In this document: one piece after another, positions 34,103 to 46,866 of the stretch
How positions within the stretch are numbered: the stretch's first letter is position 1
Layout: each line of letters starts with the position of its first letter
From: Gnetum montanum
Taxonomy: Eukaryota > Streptophyta > Gnetopsida > Gnetales > Gnetaceae
Reading direction: 5' to 3'
Length of the DNA stretch: 64,000 nt
Assembly (NCBI GenBank): GCA_015680685.1
Contig: MNCI01013583.1
Location: 38,968 to 102,967 of the forward strand
The notes under the pieces: generated by a model
Told to the model about the DNA's origin: nothing
What the model saw: only the letters and a program-made list of their open reading frames with translations
Databases searched by the model: none
Program-made: the position numbers and the translations under genes

Positions 34103-35130
34103 CACATTTTCTAGGTAGGTACCAAAATCTCCACACATTACCATATTAACCAATAACAAGTGAGCTAACATTCTTTTGTTCACCTATTTTTGTATAACAA
34201 ATGGACTAAAAAACTTTGTAATAGCTATAATGCAAGATGAAGATCCCTTTTGGGTGTAATTATTGTGCCATTTGGTGGCCTAGTTTGTTGATTCTTTGAT
34301 ATAGCCCTATGCATTATATTGTGACAAGATGCTTTCTTTGTCTTATTTTTTTGTTCTCTTGGAGTTGTGCTTGTAGGATGAAACCTAGAGTCATCGCAAA
34401 GGTGCAACTCATTGTGGTAGCAAGTCACCATGTGACCTTGATGCGCAAGATTTGATGAGTTTGCCCTATTGTGCCAAGAATGCTTATTCTACTTTACTCC
34501 TATCACCTCTCCTTGAGTACAAACCCGTATCCTAATTATGATCTTCCTAATCTAAATGATAATGTTGACATATGTTTGACACTCATGTATTATGATCATT
34601 TGAAATCTCCTTCATCATGCTCCACCATCAAGTTTGTTGAATGTAACACATCTTATTCAATGGGAAAACCAAATCAAACCAAGCTTTGGCAATGAATCTA
34701 GATGAAGATTTTATCCCCTAAAAATGAGAGAGTAAATTTCCAAGAAGCCAAATGACCAACAAGGACCAAAAGACAAACCAATGGCTCCAAACATGCAAAG
34801 GGAGGATCCTAACTACCTAAGAAACATTAGAGTGAGGTGTTGGTTCCTCAAAAACATTACCGAGTAACCAAGACTTCAAAGCATGATGCACAAAGACCTT
34901 ATTGATTATCCAACATATCATTGCCATAACTATAGCTATGATGTCAGAATATAGAACTTATTGTTTAACCCTCATGACCATCCCATTATAGCCAAATATG
35001 ATATTTATTCAATATCATCTCATCATAACCTTATCCCATTATCATAAGCATTCTTCATCATGGTTCAACACTACAGGATCAAGCACAGAGAGGAAGAGTT
35101 GGTGATGGGTACATAGTGGTGTTTTTTTAT
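34103..35130 (+). other. Element E 3' region: short putative intron and exon remnant
   Basis: CTAG|GTAGGTACC lies about 12 bases after the integrase stop. TTGGAGTTGTGCTTGTAG|GATGAAAC ends at 34376, giving a putative 262-bp intron without the tandem repeats. After it, CAACTCATTGTGGTAGCAAGTCACC aligns with the A and F counterparts. 34440-35130 holds A/C-rich sequence with no recognised gene. Confidence 0.45.
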
Positions 35131-35184
35131 TCTTTTTTGATGTCTCTTGGGTCAATCCTCCAAACAACAACAAAGAGGGGCCAA
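35131..35184 (+). promoter_or_regulatory. Polypurine tract and PPT/LTR inverted repeat of element E
   Basis: TGGTGTTTTTTTATTCTTTTTTGATG, a loop, then CAACAACAAAGAGGGGCCAA before the LTR start TGAAACATCA. Same layout as in C and G; the left arm has become T-rich. Confidence 0.75.
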
Positions 35185-36490
35185 TGAAACATCACTAAGA
35201 AAACACATGTTGTAACTTGTATCCCTTACCACCCAACTTGAGGTAGGATTTTATTGTAAATGTAAGGTTGGTAGTCCATGAGCTACAATCCTTCATACTT
35301 CAACTCTTTGGGGATAAAAATTGCCTCATAAGTTGCTACTGTCTCACTTCCCAAGTAGAAAAAGTAATGTCATGTCTATATTTGGGCTTGGGAATGCTAA
35401 AAATACCTTTGGGACTGCCAAATTTGGCATTTTCATGGGTTTTTGTGGGGGTATAGCCTCAACTACGCTAGAACCACTTACACCTAGCATAGATGATGTT
35501 AGGTTTTCATTTTTCTAGCAAAACCCAACATAGACACCACAAAACCTAGTGCAGTTACACATATCTAGCATTGGAGTTGTTGGGTTTTCCATTTTTCTAG
35601 CAATGACTAGCGTAGGCATGATAGTTTCTAGTGGTGGTAGTATGGCCAACATAGTCATCATATTTTTAGTAGATTCCAATAAATTATAGCATAGTCCTAC
35701 AAGGCTAGCATAGTTAAGATGAAGGCTAACATTGTAACAAAATTCTATTTAGTATTTATAGTATTTAGATGGGTTTTGATGGGTTTGGTATATCAAAAAT
35801 TATCATAAATGGACAACTACATTGAAAATCATAGTTTTTACACTTGCAAATAAACACCAATTTGTTAGTAATCATGGCAGAAATTTGCAACCCAAACTTG
35901 AACATATTATTCATGTTCCACAATTTTGAGAAATCTTGAAAACTAGATTTTGTGCAACCCATAGCCTTGTTTTGTGGCCTTGACTAGTTTTGAGAGTAAG
36001 TTGTTATCTATGCTAGGTACCAGAGACTCCTAACGTAATACAATTACATTATGAGTGGAACACTACTAGTAGCCAAAGTTGCAAACTTGAAAAAAAACTA
36101 ACAAGAAGTTGTAAGAGATTAGAGTTGGGAAGTATCTGGAACATGGAGTTTGACTGTAGAATATAACTTGTTGGATCTATCAAGCTTCAAGCATCATCCA
36201 GGCCAACTTCTTATGCATTTGAGGACACAATTTGTACTATTTGAACTTTACATTTTCATTCAATAAAATTTTTAGTTCAATTGTAGTGTAGATTTAGTTT
36301 CAAGTTTAATTCTATGTTTATTTATTTATATTCAAATATGTCATTTCATGTTTACACTTTCTAAGTCCTTGGCTGATCAACCAGACTATCCTTGGATCTT
36401 GTTTCTCAAAGGTCCTTGGAATCCAAGGTTAAGTTGTTACCACTTGGGATTCCTGATTCTTCCAGTGACCAAATTTTCCAAGTGCTACAT
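35185..36490 (+). repeat. 3' LTR of element E
   Basis: Begins TGAAACATCACT after the polypurine tract and ends CCAAGTGCTACA. The end aligns with the C and G LTR ends and with 32446-32804. 1306 bp, so shorter than its relatives. It carries weaker AGCATAG-type motifs at 35460-35720 and no clear TATA box. Confidence 0.75.
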
Positions 36491-39400
36491 CCCCTATACA
36501 ATTTTTCACATGGATCATAAGAAAATTGGTAGGATAAGATCATCCATAGATAGTGGTCACAATATCATCCACTAGTCCTAGAGAAATAGTGATGGGATGA
36601 TCTACTAGCTCAAGTCTAGTATTGCTCTTTTTCATAGGAGGTTGGTTTCAAGTATTATATATTTCTTGGGAGATTAAGTTTACCCTAGAATCTAAATCCA
36701 AAAGAGCTTTACATGGTTAATTCCCTACATTCTGTAAATAAATAAGGGGACTCCTAGGATCAAATCATTTCTTGGGAAGGTGATCAATCTTTATCCAATC
36801 TGTGATTGCATGGATCAACATAATAGTATGGATGTTGGAGGCCTTTTGGTTTGAAGGCAGCTCAATGGTACTATCAAAGGTGGAGACCATAAGGTTAACA
36901 AACACACCTGCTTGTGAGGGTTTCATGGGGCTATTGGTTTTGAAGAATGGTCCCTTATGAGGCTTTGATTCAGAATCACTCGGATGACTATCCTAATGTA
37001 GATCACCCTAGTAGTATTTCTCTACTGTAGCTATGGTGGAATTTTACCCTGCATGGATGGAGTAGGTTACAAGGGTATAGTTGGTTGTGGTGTAGGAGTT
37101 GATGAATGTTGTGGAGGATGAAAGAAAAAAAGAGAACCCCCTTTAGAGAAGGTTCTCTATAGTATTCTAGAGGGTAGTAATGGTAAAGGAAGGAAGCATG
37201 GATAGAGGAGTCATGTAGGGACACAAGCTATTAGATGTAATATCTATAATGGTATGACTATTGGTAGAGATACTACTTCTATAGTGGTGGCATCCCCCAT
37301 AACTATGAGTGTTGCCACTATTGATACTACTCTCGAGGTTAAGGAGGTGCTCCACTTAGATAGTATATTGGTTGGTGGAACTATTTCATATCATGGGCAA
37401 GGTGATCACTTGGATGCTTACCTTTTTGCAAACTCAGAATTCAACGCATACATCCCAGACTATTGTAGATGTGACAACATTTCTTAAAATGTTCATATTG
37501 GAAAATCTCACAGATATCATCATTTATTTTAGAACCTACAACCTCTTCAACTACAACAGATTTACCCTTGTTCTGATAATAACATTGCTTTGTGTCCTTC
37601 TTCTTTCTTGATCACTACTCCCTTGATCTTTTCATTCCTTTGTAATTTTTAAAGCTATTTGGAACTTCTCATCCAAGGAGTCTCAGATATTTTTTACCTT
37701 AGCTGATATTTCAGTGAAATATTTTTGTATTAACAAGGTTTTCCTTTGTACCACTTCATCAAGTCATGCCTCCCCCTTAGATTCATAACAATGCACCTTC
37801 CTTTTGCAAATGGAGGAGTCCCTATTATATTCTTATGTACTTTAAGCCTTTTTTAGCTCTCCTTCTTCCTTAGACACATGTTTCATCAGCCTTTGAGTTT
37901 GATGAGCCTACATCTTAGAAAGTATTCCTTGGGCATAAACTCTAAGGATTTTTCTTATTTTGTTTTTGAGCCCATCTATGAAACACTGGAGTTGTTCCAT
38001 TTTAGAGTATTCATGGAATGGGAATCCATGCAATAGAGAGTAGTAGCTACCCATGGCTATATCCAAGAACTCATGATTTTCTTGTTTCCATCCTTGGATT
38101 TGTTTCCATAGGTTAGACACTTTGAAGTATGTTTGGTACTTGTCAATGAATAGCTCTGACATGGTACTCTATCAATGAATGGCTTCTAGTTCTAAGGATC
38201 GGTACTAGCTTTTTGCTTTCTTAGTGAGTATTCTTGGGAATAATTTCAGCTATTGCCATTTATTCTCTATGTTCTACAAGGCCTAAGCATCATGAAACAC
38301 TTGGAGATGATTTTGTGGATCTAAATTATATTCCCCTTCAAACTTGGGGATATTATTCATATCCAACCTCTTGATTCTGCTATCTTTCTGATGTCTTGTT
38401 GGAATTCTAACTACCTCTAAAATGTTGAGCATATTCTAGGTAGCCAATAGAGGTTCATCATAGTTATCATGATCACAATGATCCTTTTCATGGCCATGAT
38501 GTCTATGATGAGTTATGTTATGGCTTTGATCTCTATGATGCTCCTATTCCCCTTGTGGTTATTTTTTTCCTTGATCTTGATCATCCTAGTGGAATTTGCA
38601 TTCTTCTCTATCCCGTGATTCATCCCCATCCTTTTTTCTTGACGATTGTTCCTTCTATCAAAGTTTCAGGATGAGGATGAAGAGAATGATGAGGATGAAA
38701 AAGGAGAACAAGAGGAATGATTCTTGCTAGTTTCCCTCCTTTAGTTCCTTCCTTGATTGATCCTTATGCTTTTCTTTGTCATTCTTTTTATCACTATTCT
38801 TTCCCTTAGATGATTGGCTAGGATTCTTATCCCTTAATCCCCAAAGTCATAAGATAGTTTTTCCATCACCAAAGTTCTTTAGAGTTGACTGTAGCCTTTG
38901 GTTAAGGGTCTCATCATCATAGAAAAGAGGAGAATTTATGTATTGGGAATGAACAGAAAAGAAAATTTTTCCCTCTTTGTGCTATTGTAAGAATAATTTG
39001 GTTGGGGTCCTCATACCCTTAGAAGATTCATATCATGCTTCCATGTACTGATCTTTCTTCTACTAAGCATCAATGAGCTAATAGTCCCTATAGGTGTAGT
39101 CTTGAACTTTATATTTTGAGTTAAGTGTAGTGATGCCTAGCTTGATGAGGTTGGTCATCAATATGGCTAGAATAGATTAATTTTGGGGTAACACAATGTT
39201 GCCTTCCATGTTCCTCTAGAACATTTTTTCATCTTGATGCAAGATCAAGGTGAAACTTGGATTATAGGAATCCATATGAGAATAAATAATCCTTAGTTGT
39301 TGGGGCTTCTTTGATGCTTTCCATAGTTGATTAGATTTGCAGGTGTGTGGTGGAGATTCATCCCTATGAAAAGAAGCCATGTGAGTTATGGATTGAGAAT

Positions 39401-39570
39401 AGTATCCTTTTGGGTATTTTATTATTTTTTTAATTGTTCTCTTAATGGATGATAGTGGTTCATTATGCAATTTTTACAATGTCTTTGCATAACTTCACAA
39501 TCTTTTTCTACCTTATGACCAACCATAATAATCACAAGCATGTACTAGCAATCTAGTTGAATTCCACAAA
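36491..39570 (-). pseudogene. gag: Element D2 internal region: decayed protease and gag
   Basis: Minus-strand element interrupted or cut at 36490 by element E. Near 36715-36560 the minus strand reads KALLDLDSRVNLISQEIYN, then RLELVDHP and LVDDI, which fits the plant gypsy protease pattern (the DxGAS site changed to DLDSR). Near 38162-37908 a gag core is visible (LWKQIQGWKQENHEF, YYSLLHGFPFHEYSKMEQLQ, FIDGLKN), of the type seen in Athila-like elements. 38170-39200 gives further broken gag/leader sequence; 39180-39220 matches D1. Only the two named segments are supported by motifs. Confidence 0.6.
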
Positions 39571-39591
39571 CTTAGTTCCTAAGTTTTTCCA

Positions 39592-40281
39592 TAGTTGTAA
39601 ACTATGAATCAAGGGGTCATGTGATTGTTGTCTTCCTAACTAAAACTTGTGCTATCTATTTATGATATTAATTTTTGTTGGCATTTTTATATATTTTTAT
39701 CCTAAGTGTAAGATGAATAAATGAAGGTTTAATGATTAACTATTTAACTACTCATCTATTTAAGTGACTAAATATCCTAACATAAGTAGCTATTCCCACT
39801 TACCGAACATATCCCGAGCTAGTGTTAATGCTATTGGATTACCAAGTGTTATACATTATGCTAGAAGTGGTCATACTTATGTATTTATGATTAAATATAT
39901 TAATTACTTAAGATGAGGAATGTAAATTTCATTAAAAGTAAAGTGAAAATAAAAAATATTAAACTATCCAAGTGCTACAATGAATGTTACAAATCTCATC
40001 TTTATTGCCATTCATGCCAATGCGTTTAGGTACATGACACTCACATAAAGATTTGTACAATCTCTTTGATTCACATTGAAGGCACTTAGAGGAAAATATT
40101 CTAACTTTAGAGAAAGTAAACTACAAGTGCTTCGCTACACTATAAACTTAACGTGTCATAAAAGTGGTTGGTGTGTGTTTGACTACATTAGCATCGACAC
40201 ATCTACATCAATGCACCATGCATTGATAGAGCTACATTGATGCATGCCCATCGACATAGCCTATCTGATGATACTTCATCA
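39592..40281 (-). repeat. 5' LTR of element D2 (approximate ends)
   Basis: Aligns with D1 LTR 581-1390 in several blocks (ATTCCCACTTACCG, the GCTAGAAGTGGTCATACT region, CATCTTTATTGCCATTCATGCC). It seems to end TTCATCA at 40281, matching CTCATCA in D1. A decayed primer-binding site (CTTAGTTCC...TTTTTCC) is just left, at about 39568-39590. Much older than D1. Confidence 0.6.
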
Positions 40282-40389
40282 TTGACTAAGTCTTGGATAC
40301 CATTGTGGGATACTAGTACTATAGTTGTCTAGATAGATACAATGGCTATAATCAAATCCATATCACACCAAAAGACTAGGAGAAAACAA

Positions 40390-42330
40390 TGTTCACTAGT
40401 CCATGAGGAATGTTTACATACAAGAAAATACACTTTGGCTTGTGTAATGCTTTCACCACTTTTCAAAGAGCTTTACTGAGTATCTTCTAGAAACATATTG
40501 GCAATGGAGTTGAAGTATTATGGATGATTTTTCTACATATGGGCTAGACTTGAAACAAGCCTTAGACTATTTAGAGCAAGTTTTGAAAATATTTGTTGAA
40601 ACTAATTTGAAGCTTAGTTGGCAAAAAAGCCACTTAATGGTTCAAGATCACATAGTTCTAGAACTTGAAGTATCTCATAAAGGAATAGAGGTAGATTCAA
40701 AAAATATTAGAGTCATTTAGAACATCACTTAAAGGCCATAAATAGTCAAGGATGTTAGATCATTTCTTGGTCATGTAGGATATTATAGAAGATTTATTGA
40801 AAATTTCTCAGCTATGACAAAGCTGCTCATTGAACTAACAAAGAAAGATGCATCATTTCAGTGGATAGAACAATGTGAGAAGGCATTTGAGATTCTCAAA
40901 TAAAAACTAATCCAGACACCAATCCTTCAAGTTCTAGATTGGTCTAAGTGTTTTTAAATTATAACAGATGCTTTCAACTATGCATTAAGGGTAGTGTTAA
41001 CTTAACCTCATGACTAGAAATGACCTTATTATATGCACTGTGCTAGTCAAAGTACCATTGGGGCACAACTCAATTATACCATCACAGAGAAAGAGCTTAT
41101 GGCTATGGTGTATATGCTTGCAAAATTTATACACTATGTGCTTAGGTATCCTATTTATGTCCATACTGATCATAGTGCTATTAGGATTTTGATGAATAAA
41201 CTAGCAGTAAGCCTAAGAGTGATAAGAAGGCTTGTTATTTTCTAAGAATTTGACATCACCATGATAGATAATAAGGGAATTAAAAATGTTGTAGTTGACC
41301 CTTTGTCAAGCTTAAGATGGGAACCTTAAGAAAATGAAGACCCATTATCAAACTAATTTCTTGATGAATGTTTATTCATAAAGTCAAAATTTGTTGTAGA
41401 TTCAATAGTGAAGTCATGGATTACTAATTACATGATGTACCTTATCACCCAAGAGCTTCCTATTAAATTGGATAAGAAGAAAAAAGAATAGTTTCTCCAT
41501 ATGATAAAAAGGTATATGGAAATTAATGGAAACCTCTACAAGATATGTGTTGATGGATTAATAAGATGATGTGTTCTAGAAAAAAGTTAACAAATAGTCT
41601 TACAAGATGCACACGAAGGGCCATGTAGTAGTTACTATGTGAGATGGAAAATGACACTAAAACTAATGTTGGAAAGTTACTTTTGGCCTACCATATTTAG
41701 GGATGCACATTAGTTTGCACAATCTTATGAAAGATGCCAACAAGATGAAGGACTGACAACCAAAAATGAAAGACCACAACAATGAATACAACCATTGAAA
41801 CCCCTTAATATTTGGGAAATTGACTTTATGGGGTCCATTATGCTGATGTTGAATGGAAACTCTTATATCATAGTTACTGTTAATTATTGTACAAAGTGGG
41901 TAAAAGTAGTTGTAATTAAAGATTGAACAACCACAATAGCTATAAAATTCTTTTAGCAACACATAGTGAACAGATTCAGAGTATTGCGTATGATAATATT
42001 AGACAATGAGACTCATTTCACTGGAGCTACATTTAAAAAGCTAATGCAACTACTTGGGGTTAACCATAAATTAACAACATCTTATTACCCCCAAGCGAAT
42101 GTTCATGCTGAAGTGACTAACATAGAAATAATAAGAATATTAACTAGAATTGTTAATTGATATAGGAAGGATTGGAACACTAAACTTAATGATACTCCAT
42201 GGGCACATAGATCAACTTAGAAACTTCATATAGGGTATTCATTACATGAGTTAGTTTATGGTATATTACCTACTCTACAAATCCAAGTAGAGCTAAATAC
42301 CCTTGTAATTGCCAATGCTGTTGACCTAGA
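40390..42330 (+). pseudogene. pol: Element H: gypsy pol fragment (reverse transcriptase, RNase H, integrase)
   Basis: A different lineage from A and C. RT begins mid-domain (FTSP, IHFGLCNAFTTFQRA) and has WMDDFSTYG (about 40517), then ETNLKLSWQKSHLMV and GIEVD. This wording is usual in Athila-like elements. RNase H: STIGAQLNYTITEKELMAMV and VHTDHSAIRIL. Integrase: QDAHEGP, a CQQDEG zinc remnant, WEIDFMGSI, YCTKWVKV, LDNETHFTGATFKKL and YYPQANVHAEVTN, so the DDE residues can be traced. Stops interrupt it throughout. The 5' end is missing. Confidence 0.83.
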
Positions 42331-44748
42331 TATAAACTTAGCTTAAAAGAATATATGATGAATCTAAATCTCTTAGACAAAAATGGACTAATAGCTCAAA
42401 TCAGTAATGAAGTCCATAAGTACTCTAAATGTAGGCATGATATTAAAATAAGATAAGTGTTTATTAAGCCTAGCGATAAATATAACCCAAATCATGTACC
42501 ATAAAAGACTAAGTTTCAAACTTTATGGGAAGGACATTATATCATCCGTGCTACATAGCAATTAGGCATCATGCAAATTTATCATCTAATAAGCCCACAA
42601 AAAATTATTCTTATAAATATTCAACAAGGAAAACCATTTCATGACTTTTTCAACTCCTCCAAAGACTCCACCTCACATACCAAACCATCCATCATCTATT
42701 CAGTCTTCCAAATTTCCACTCTTAATGATGGTCATGGGGGTGTCAAGTTGGAAAATTAGGCACCAAATCCTCTTTTTAGATTCTTATATTTTTCTTGTTT
42801 CTTGCCAATTTTTACATTCTTTAATATATTTTCCATTATTTTATTCATTTTCCATTTCTTATTAATAAAGTATAAAGAAGTATCTTCTAGATTCTTTATA
42901 CATTTTTCTAAGATTTTTACTATCTTTCATGTATATACTTTCATTCATTTTTTTAATAAAGTATAAAGAAATAAAACAAGATATACTCCAAATAATGGGA
43001 ATTTCACTCTATATTGTCAAATCATTAAAAGACTAATTGCATATATAGTGAGACCACATCATCCATCCACTCACTTTCAATAATAATAGGTTCTTACTAT
43101 GGACATAATGACATTCTTTTCATAATAAATCTAAAATAAACTAATGATCATTATGCCTAGATAGAAAAGTGAAGAACCAATGGGGAATGATAAGGATGTG
43201 ATATTAAGGGGATTTGTGAATTCTCTAAAGCTACTACTATAAGTATTATCCTATTGTTAAGTTGTATTATTTATTTGAGTTCGAACAAAAAATGGAAGTA
43301 TGTCTAAAATAAGTGCTAACTTGATCATGTCACTAGAAAGACATGTTATCCATGCCCAAAGGTGCTTCTCTATCCAATGGTCAAGTCTCCTTTAAAAATA
43401 AACCGTGTTGTTAATAATTTGCTTCCTTGTATCTCATTGCCAAGTGTTAATATTTCTTGCAATTGTGATGGTCTTTTGGTTGTTAGTTTTGGGATGATAC
43501 AATGCATTGTCACTGGTAAGTGGTATGGACCTAGGTTGGATCCTTGACAAAAGGGCTGATGATCATTTTAACCATGCATCACACATAGAATTCATTATGC
43601 TTATTTTTTGCAATTCCCTGCTACTACCATTCCATCTCACTATTATGTATAATCATAATTTGATGGTTTTATATAATATAGTATTATTTTCTCATTGAGG
43701 CAATACTAATATGTGTGTTTTGGAAAGATAAGTATGTTTTATGTTCAACTCCTTAAGTTCCTACAAACACTTATAGGTGTGATTATATAAGGATACTAAG
43801 GGTTTGAGCCTACTTTGGTGAGGACATACCTGTATAATTCTTATGCTTCATACCTAATGAACAATTCCACATTATCTTGTACCTCTAAAAAACTCATTTA
43901 ATCATTATTATCTTTCCTATATACTCATGTTTGATTGATCATATATTCGACAATTTTGACCAACCATCTTCTACAAACTTAATTAACTTACCTAGCCCAA
44001 AATCCTTCTTTCACATATTTTCAATTTCAAATTCTTACATTTTGAGCATCATCTATGATTAAGAATGCTTTGGACCATCTCTATACCTTCTAGACTATCC
44101 AATTTATCTAATTTTTCCATTAGAAATTACACAAAATATTGAAATTTTTCATAGTGATATCGTAGATATGATGGATGAGCCATTGTAATATCACATCCAC
44201 ACTATCATATCTATAATGTATCCATGATAAAAACCTATATATATGCACAGGGTGTTAGCAAATTTTTTCATTCTCTCATCCAAGAGCCATATCTTCCTCA
44301 TTGTAACTCCGAATTGAGTCATTTTAGTTTCTTTTTATTCACAGGGTGACCAACTTAGTCGTGGGGGAGAGTACTGTATGTAGGTTGTGTGAATTGAATT
44401 AAAATTTCCTAACACTTGAAAGAAAAAAATAACAATAAGAAATAATTATATTTTAAGCTAACAAAGGCTAATAAACTTAACAATTCTTCCCAAATAATCA
44501 TTCAAACACATGTTAAACAAGAAATTAGTAATTGTGATAGGTTATAAAGCATACAATTATTTGTAAGTATTAGGATATACTAAAATTAAGGATTTTTGTA
44601 AATTTTTTCTAACTCTATGGTCTTAATAAGAACTAAAATGTGATAATAAGAATTGACTTTGATCAAATCCAAGAAGTTGAGAAAGGGTTATGAACAATTA
44701 GAGATTTTTATGAAATCTTGAGGTGATCTTAAAAGAATTCTTTATGAT
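42331..44748. other. Unassigned A/T-rich stretch after element H; possible polypurine tract at 44361
   Basis: 42331-42770 continues the 3' end of H pol without clear motifs. 42780-44340 is A/T-rich with short chance frames only. GTCGTGGGGGAGAG at 44359-44372 just before TGTATGTAGG could be the polypurine tract and LTR start of H, but I find no second copy of that LTR in the window. Confidence 0.3.
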
Positions 44749-46790
44749 CACAGATGTCTCCTAAAAGGCCCACAGTAGAAGGACCATGGCAACCAAGATG
44801 AAAAAGACCTAGAATAAGGGGACAAGCTAGAGAGCAGACTTCACCTATAAAGTAAAAGGTCCATTCTTATAGCATCCATTAGCCGATACCTACAATAAGA
44901 CAATCTATGCAGGTAAAAGTTAATGCATTGCCAACTCATGAGTAAGGACAAAACCTCATGTTGTCAAGTGAATGTTTTTAAGATATCTAGGAGAAGTCCA
45001 TTATGTCCACTATTATTGTGAAACTAAATTTTGGACCTTTCATGGAGTTTACTCTTGTAGAAGTCTAAAAGCAACTACAAGCCTCTCCTTTATGGCCCAT
45101 AATCTTATGTAATGGTGAATGGAACCTGGGAGAAGTGTATCAATTATGGAAGAACAAGTAGGATGATGCTATAGTAAAAATAGAGGAAATCACAATGCCA
45201 TATTCAGTCAAAGCAATAGCCAAGGCACTAAATATTTCAAAGTCAGAGTTAGCATTTCCCAAATCTCTAACACATCTAACACAAAGACAAGAAAACTATG
45301 GCTACAAAGGGCCTATGGAAAAAGTGAATAAGAATATAGTGAATTATCTACAATAGAAAATATTTGTTTTAAAATTGGGATGTATCATTTATTTCCAATG
45401 AAGAGGCTAAATAGAATTTCCACCAGTGCTACTAGAGAAAGCACTATCTTGATGGGAAAATTATAGGCTAACATGACTCATCTATTATTTTTAGAAATTC
45501 AAAGAAGATTTAAGGAGAATAAGATAGGGAGATTCACTTTACCATTTCCGTATCTCATTAGAAGGCTATGCCAACTAGCAGGAATTCTGAGCTACACCAA
45601 CAATGTACTTCGAAAGCCTATAACTCCTCATATGTTGAAATCTCTAAACTAGTACTACCAAAGAAAGATCATGTGGAGAAACTAGCAGGCATTGAAGGAG
45701 CAATTGGGTCTAAACCACTAGGAACATTCTAGTCATAGGAACTGAGTAAGTAGGATCAACTAGATTGACACCAACAACCGATAGACTAGAACCAAGTGCT
45801 CCTATGGCACAACAAGATTATAGACCCTCAATGAGCCACCTGCAACAAATTGCTAAAATAGTAATTTGGGGAAGCTAAGAGGTCTCTAGCCTGTACAAGG
45901 TTTAAGACAATCCAAGTAAGTTTATTATATCAATAGGACCTACAAGTGGTCAAATTTTATTACAAGTAGGAGAGGATGAAGGCTAGGCATAATAGATAGT
46001 TGAGAAGACTGCATCCTTCCAAATGATATTAGAAATAGGGAATGGAGCTATAGTAGCGGTGATGCAAACCAGGATGTAGCAGGAGTAGCTAAAGTTATCG
46101 TTAATCATATCAAAGAATCCTTTAATGTTCATGTTATGTCACTAGTAGATCTTACTAGATAAAAAGGTGTAGAAACCATAGTTAAGATGTTCATGGCCCT
46201 AAAAGAGCATGATAATATCTTGGATTAATTGCTATAGATTGGGAAAGTAGTGCAAAATCTCTTTGATATCCCAAGCGAGAACACTGCAATGCAATCAAAA
46301 TTAATTTCAACTAAGGACAAGTTGATGATGGCTAAAACTAAAGCACAACATGTTGAAAATGAAGTGTAGAAGCTATAGGCAGAATTTGCTACATGAAGAG
46401 CAGAAAGGTAAGACCTTGCATGAAGTATTGTGCTTGACCAACTAGAACAATTCAAAACTAAACAAATGGACCAATTGATGGCCAAGTATGTCCAAATGGA
46501 GATGGAGAAAGAAAAATTAATATGAAACACTTCAATGAAAAATGCTTAAACGTATGCCTATGTCAAAGCTTTAACTACCCTAGAGGAAGAAAATAAAAAG
46601 ATTGTTGCAAAAAATGTAAGGTTGAATGATATTGAAAAATATAAAAGTGTACTAGAAGAAAGCATTTGTCAACTAAGAGAGTAGTTTTCTTGATTCAACC
46701 TTGATATAAGAAAATTAGCCAAGAAAAATGAAACCTTATCTATGAAAGAAGTTTATATGATATGTCAAACGTTAAGTATCAAAATTTTCA
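44749..46790 (+). pseudogene. Degenerate coding region of unknown function upstream of LTR G
   Basis: Joined plus-strand frames broken by stops: an N-terminal MSPKRPTVEGPW and basic stretch, a middle with CNGEWNLGEVYQLWKNK, AKALNISKSE and FPKSLTHLTQRQENYGYKGP (about 45110-45340), PLIRRLCQLAG-like sequence (45545-45580), and a Glu/Lys/Leu-rich coiled-coil-like tail (46440-46790). It ends just before the polypurine tract of G, so it may be the 3' extra frame of that element or a captured gene. I do not recognise a family and see no alignable block with gene B. Confidence 0.4.
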
Positions 46791-46799
46791 TGTTCATTG

Positions 46800-46866
46800 G
46801 GGTGTTTCATATTCTTTGTCAATGTATCTCGAGCCACTCCTCCAGATGTCAACAAAGAGGGGCCAA
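46800..46866 (+). promoter_or_regulatory. Polypurine tract and PPT/LTR inverted repeat of element G
   Basis: GGGTGTTTCATATTCTTTGTCAATG, loop, then ATGTCAACAAAGAGGGGCCAA directly before TGAAACACT. In this copy the left arm keeps TTTCA, improving its match to the LTR start. Confidence 0.8.

Noticed and set aside
44359-44380. Polypurine tract GTGGGGGAGAG with LTR start
   Set aside because: Plausible for element H, but no second LTR or primer-binding site was found to confirm it.
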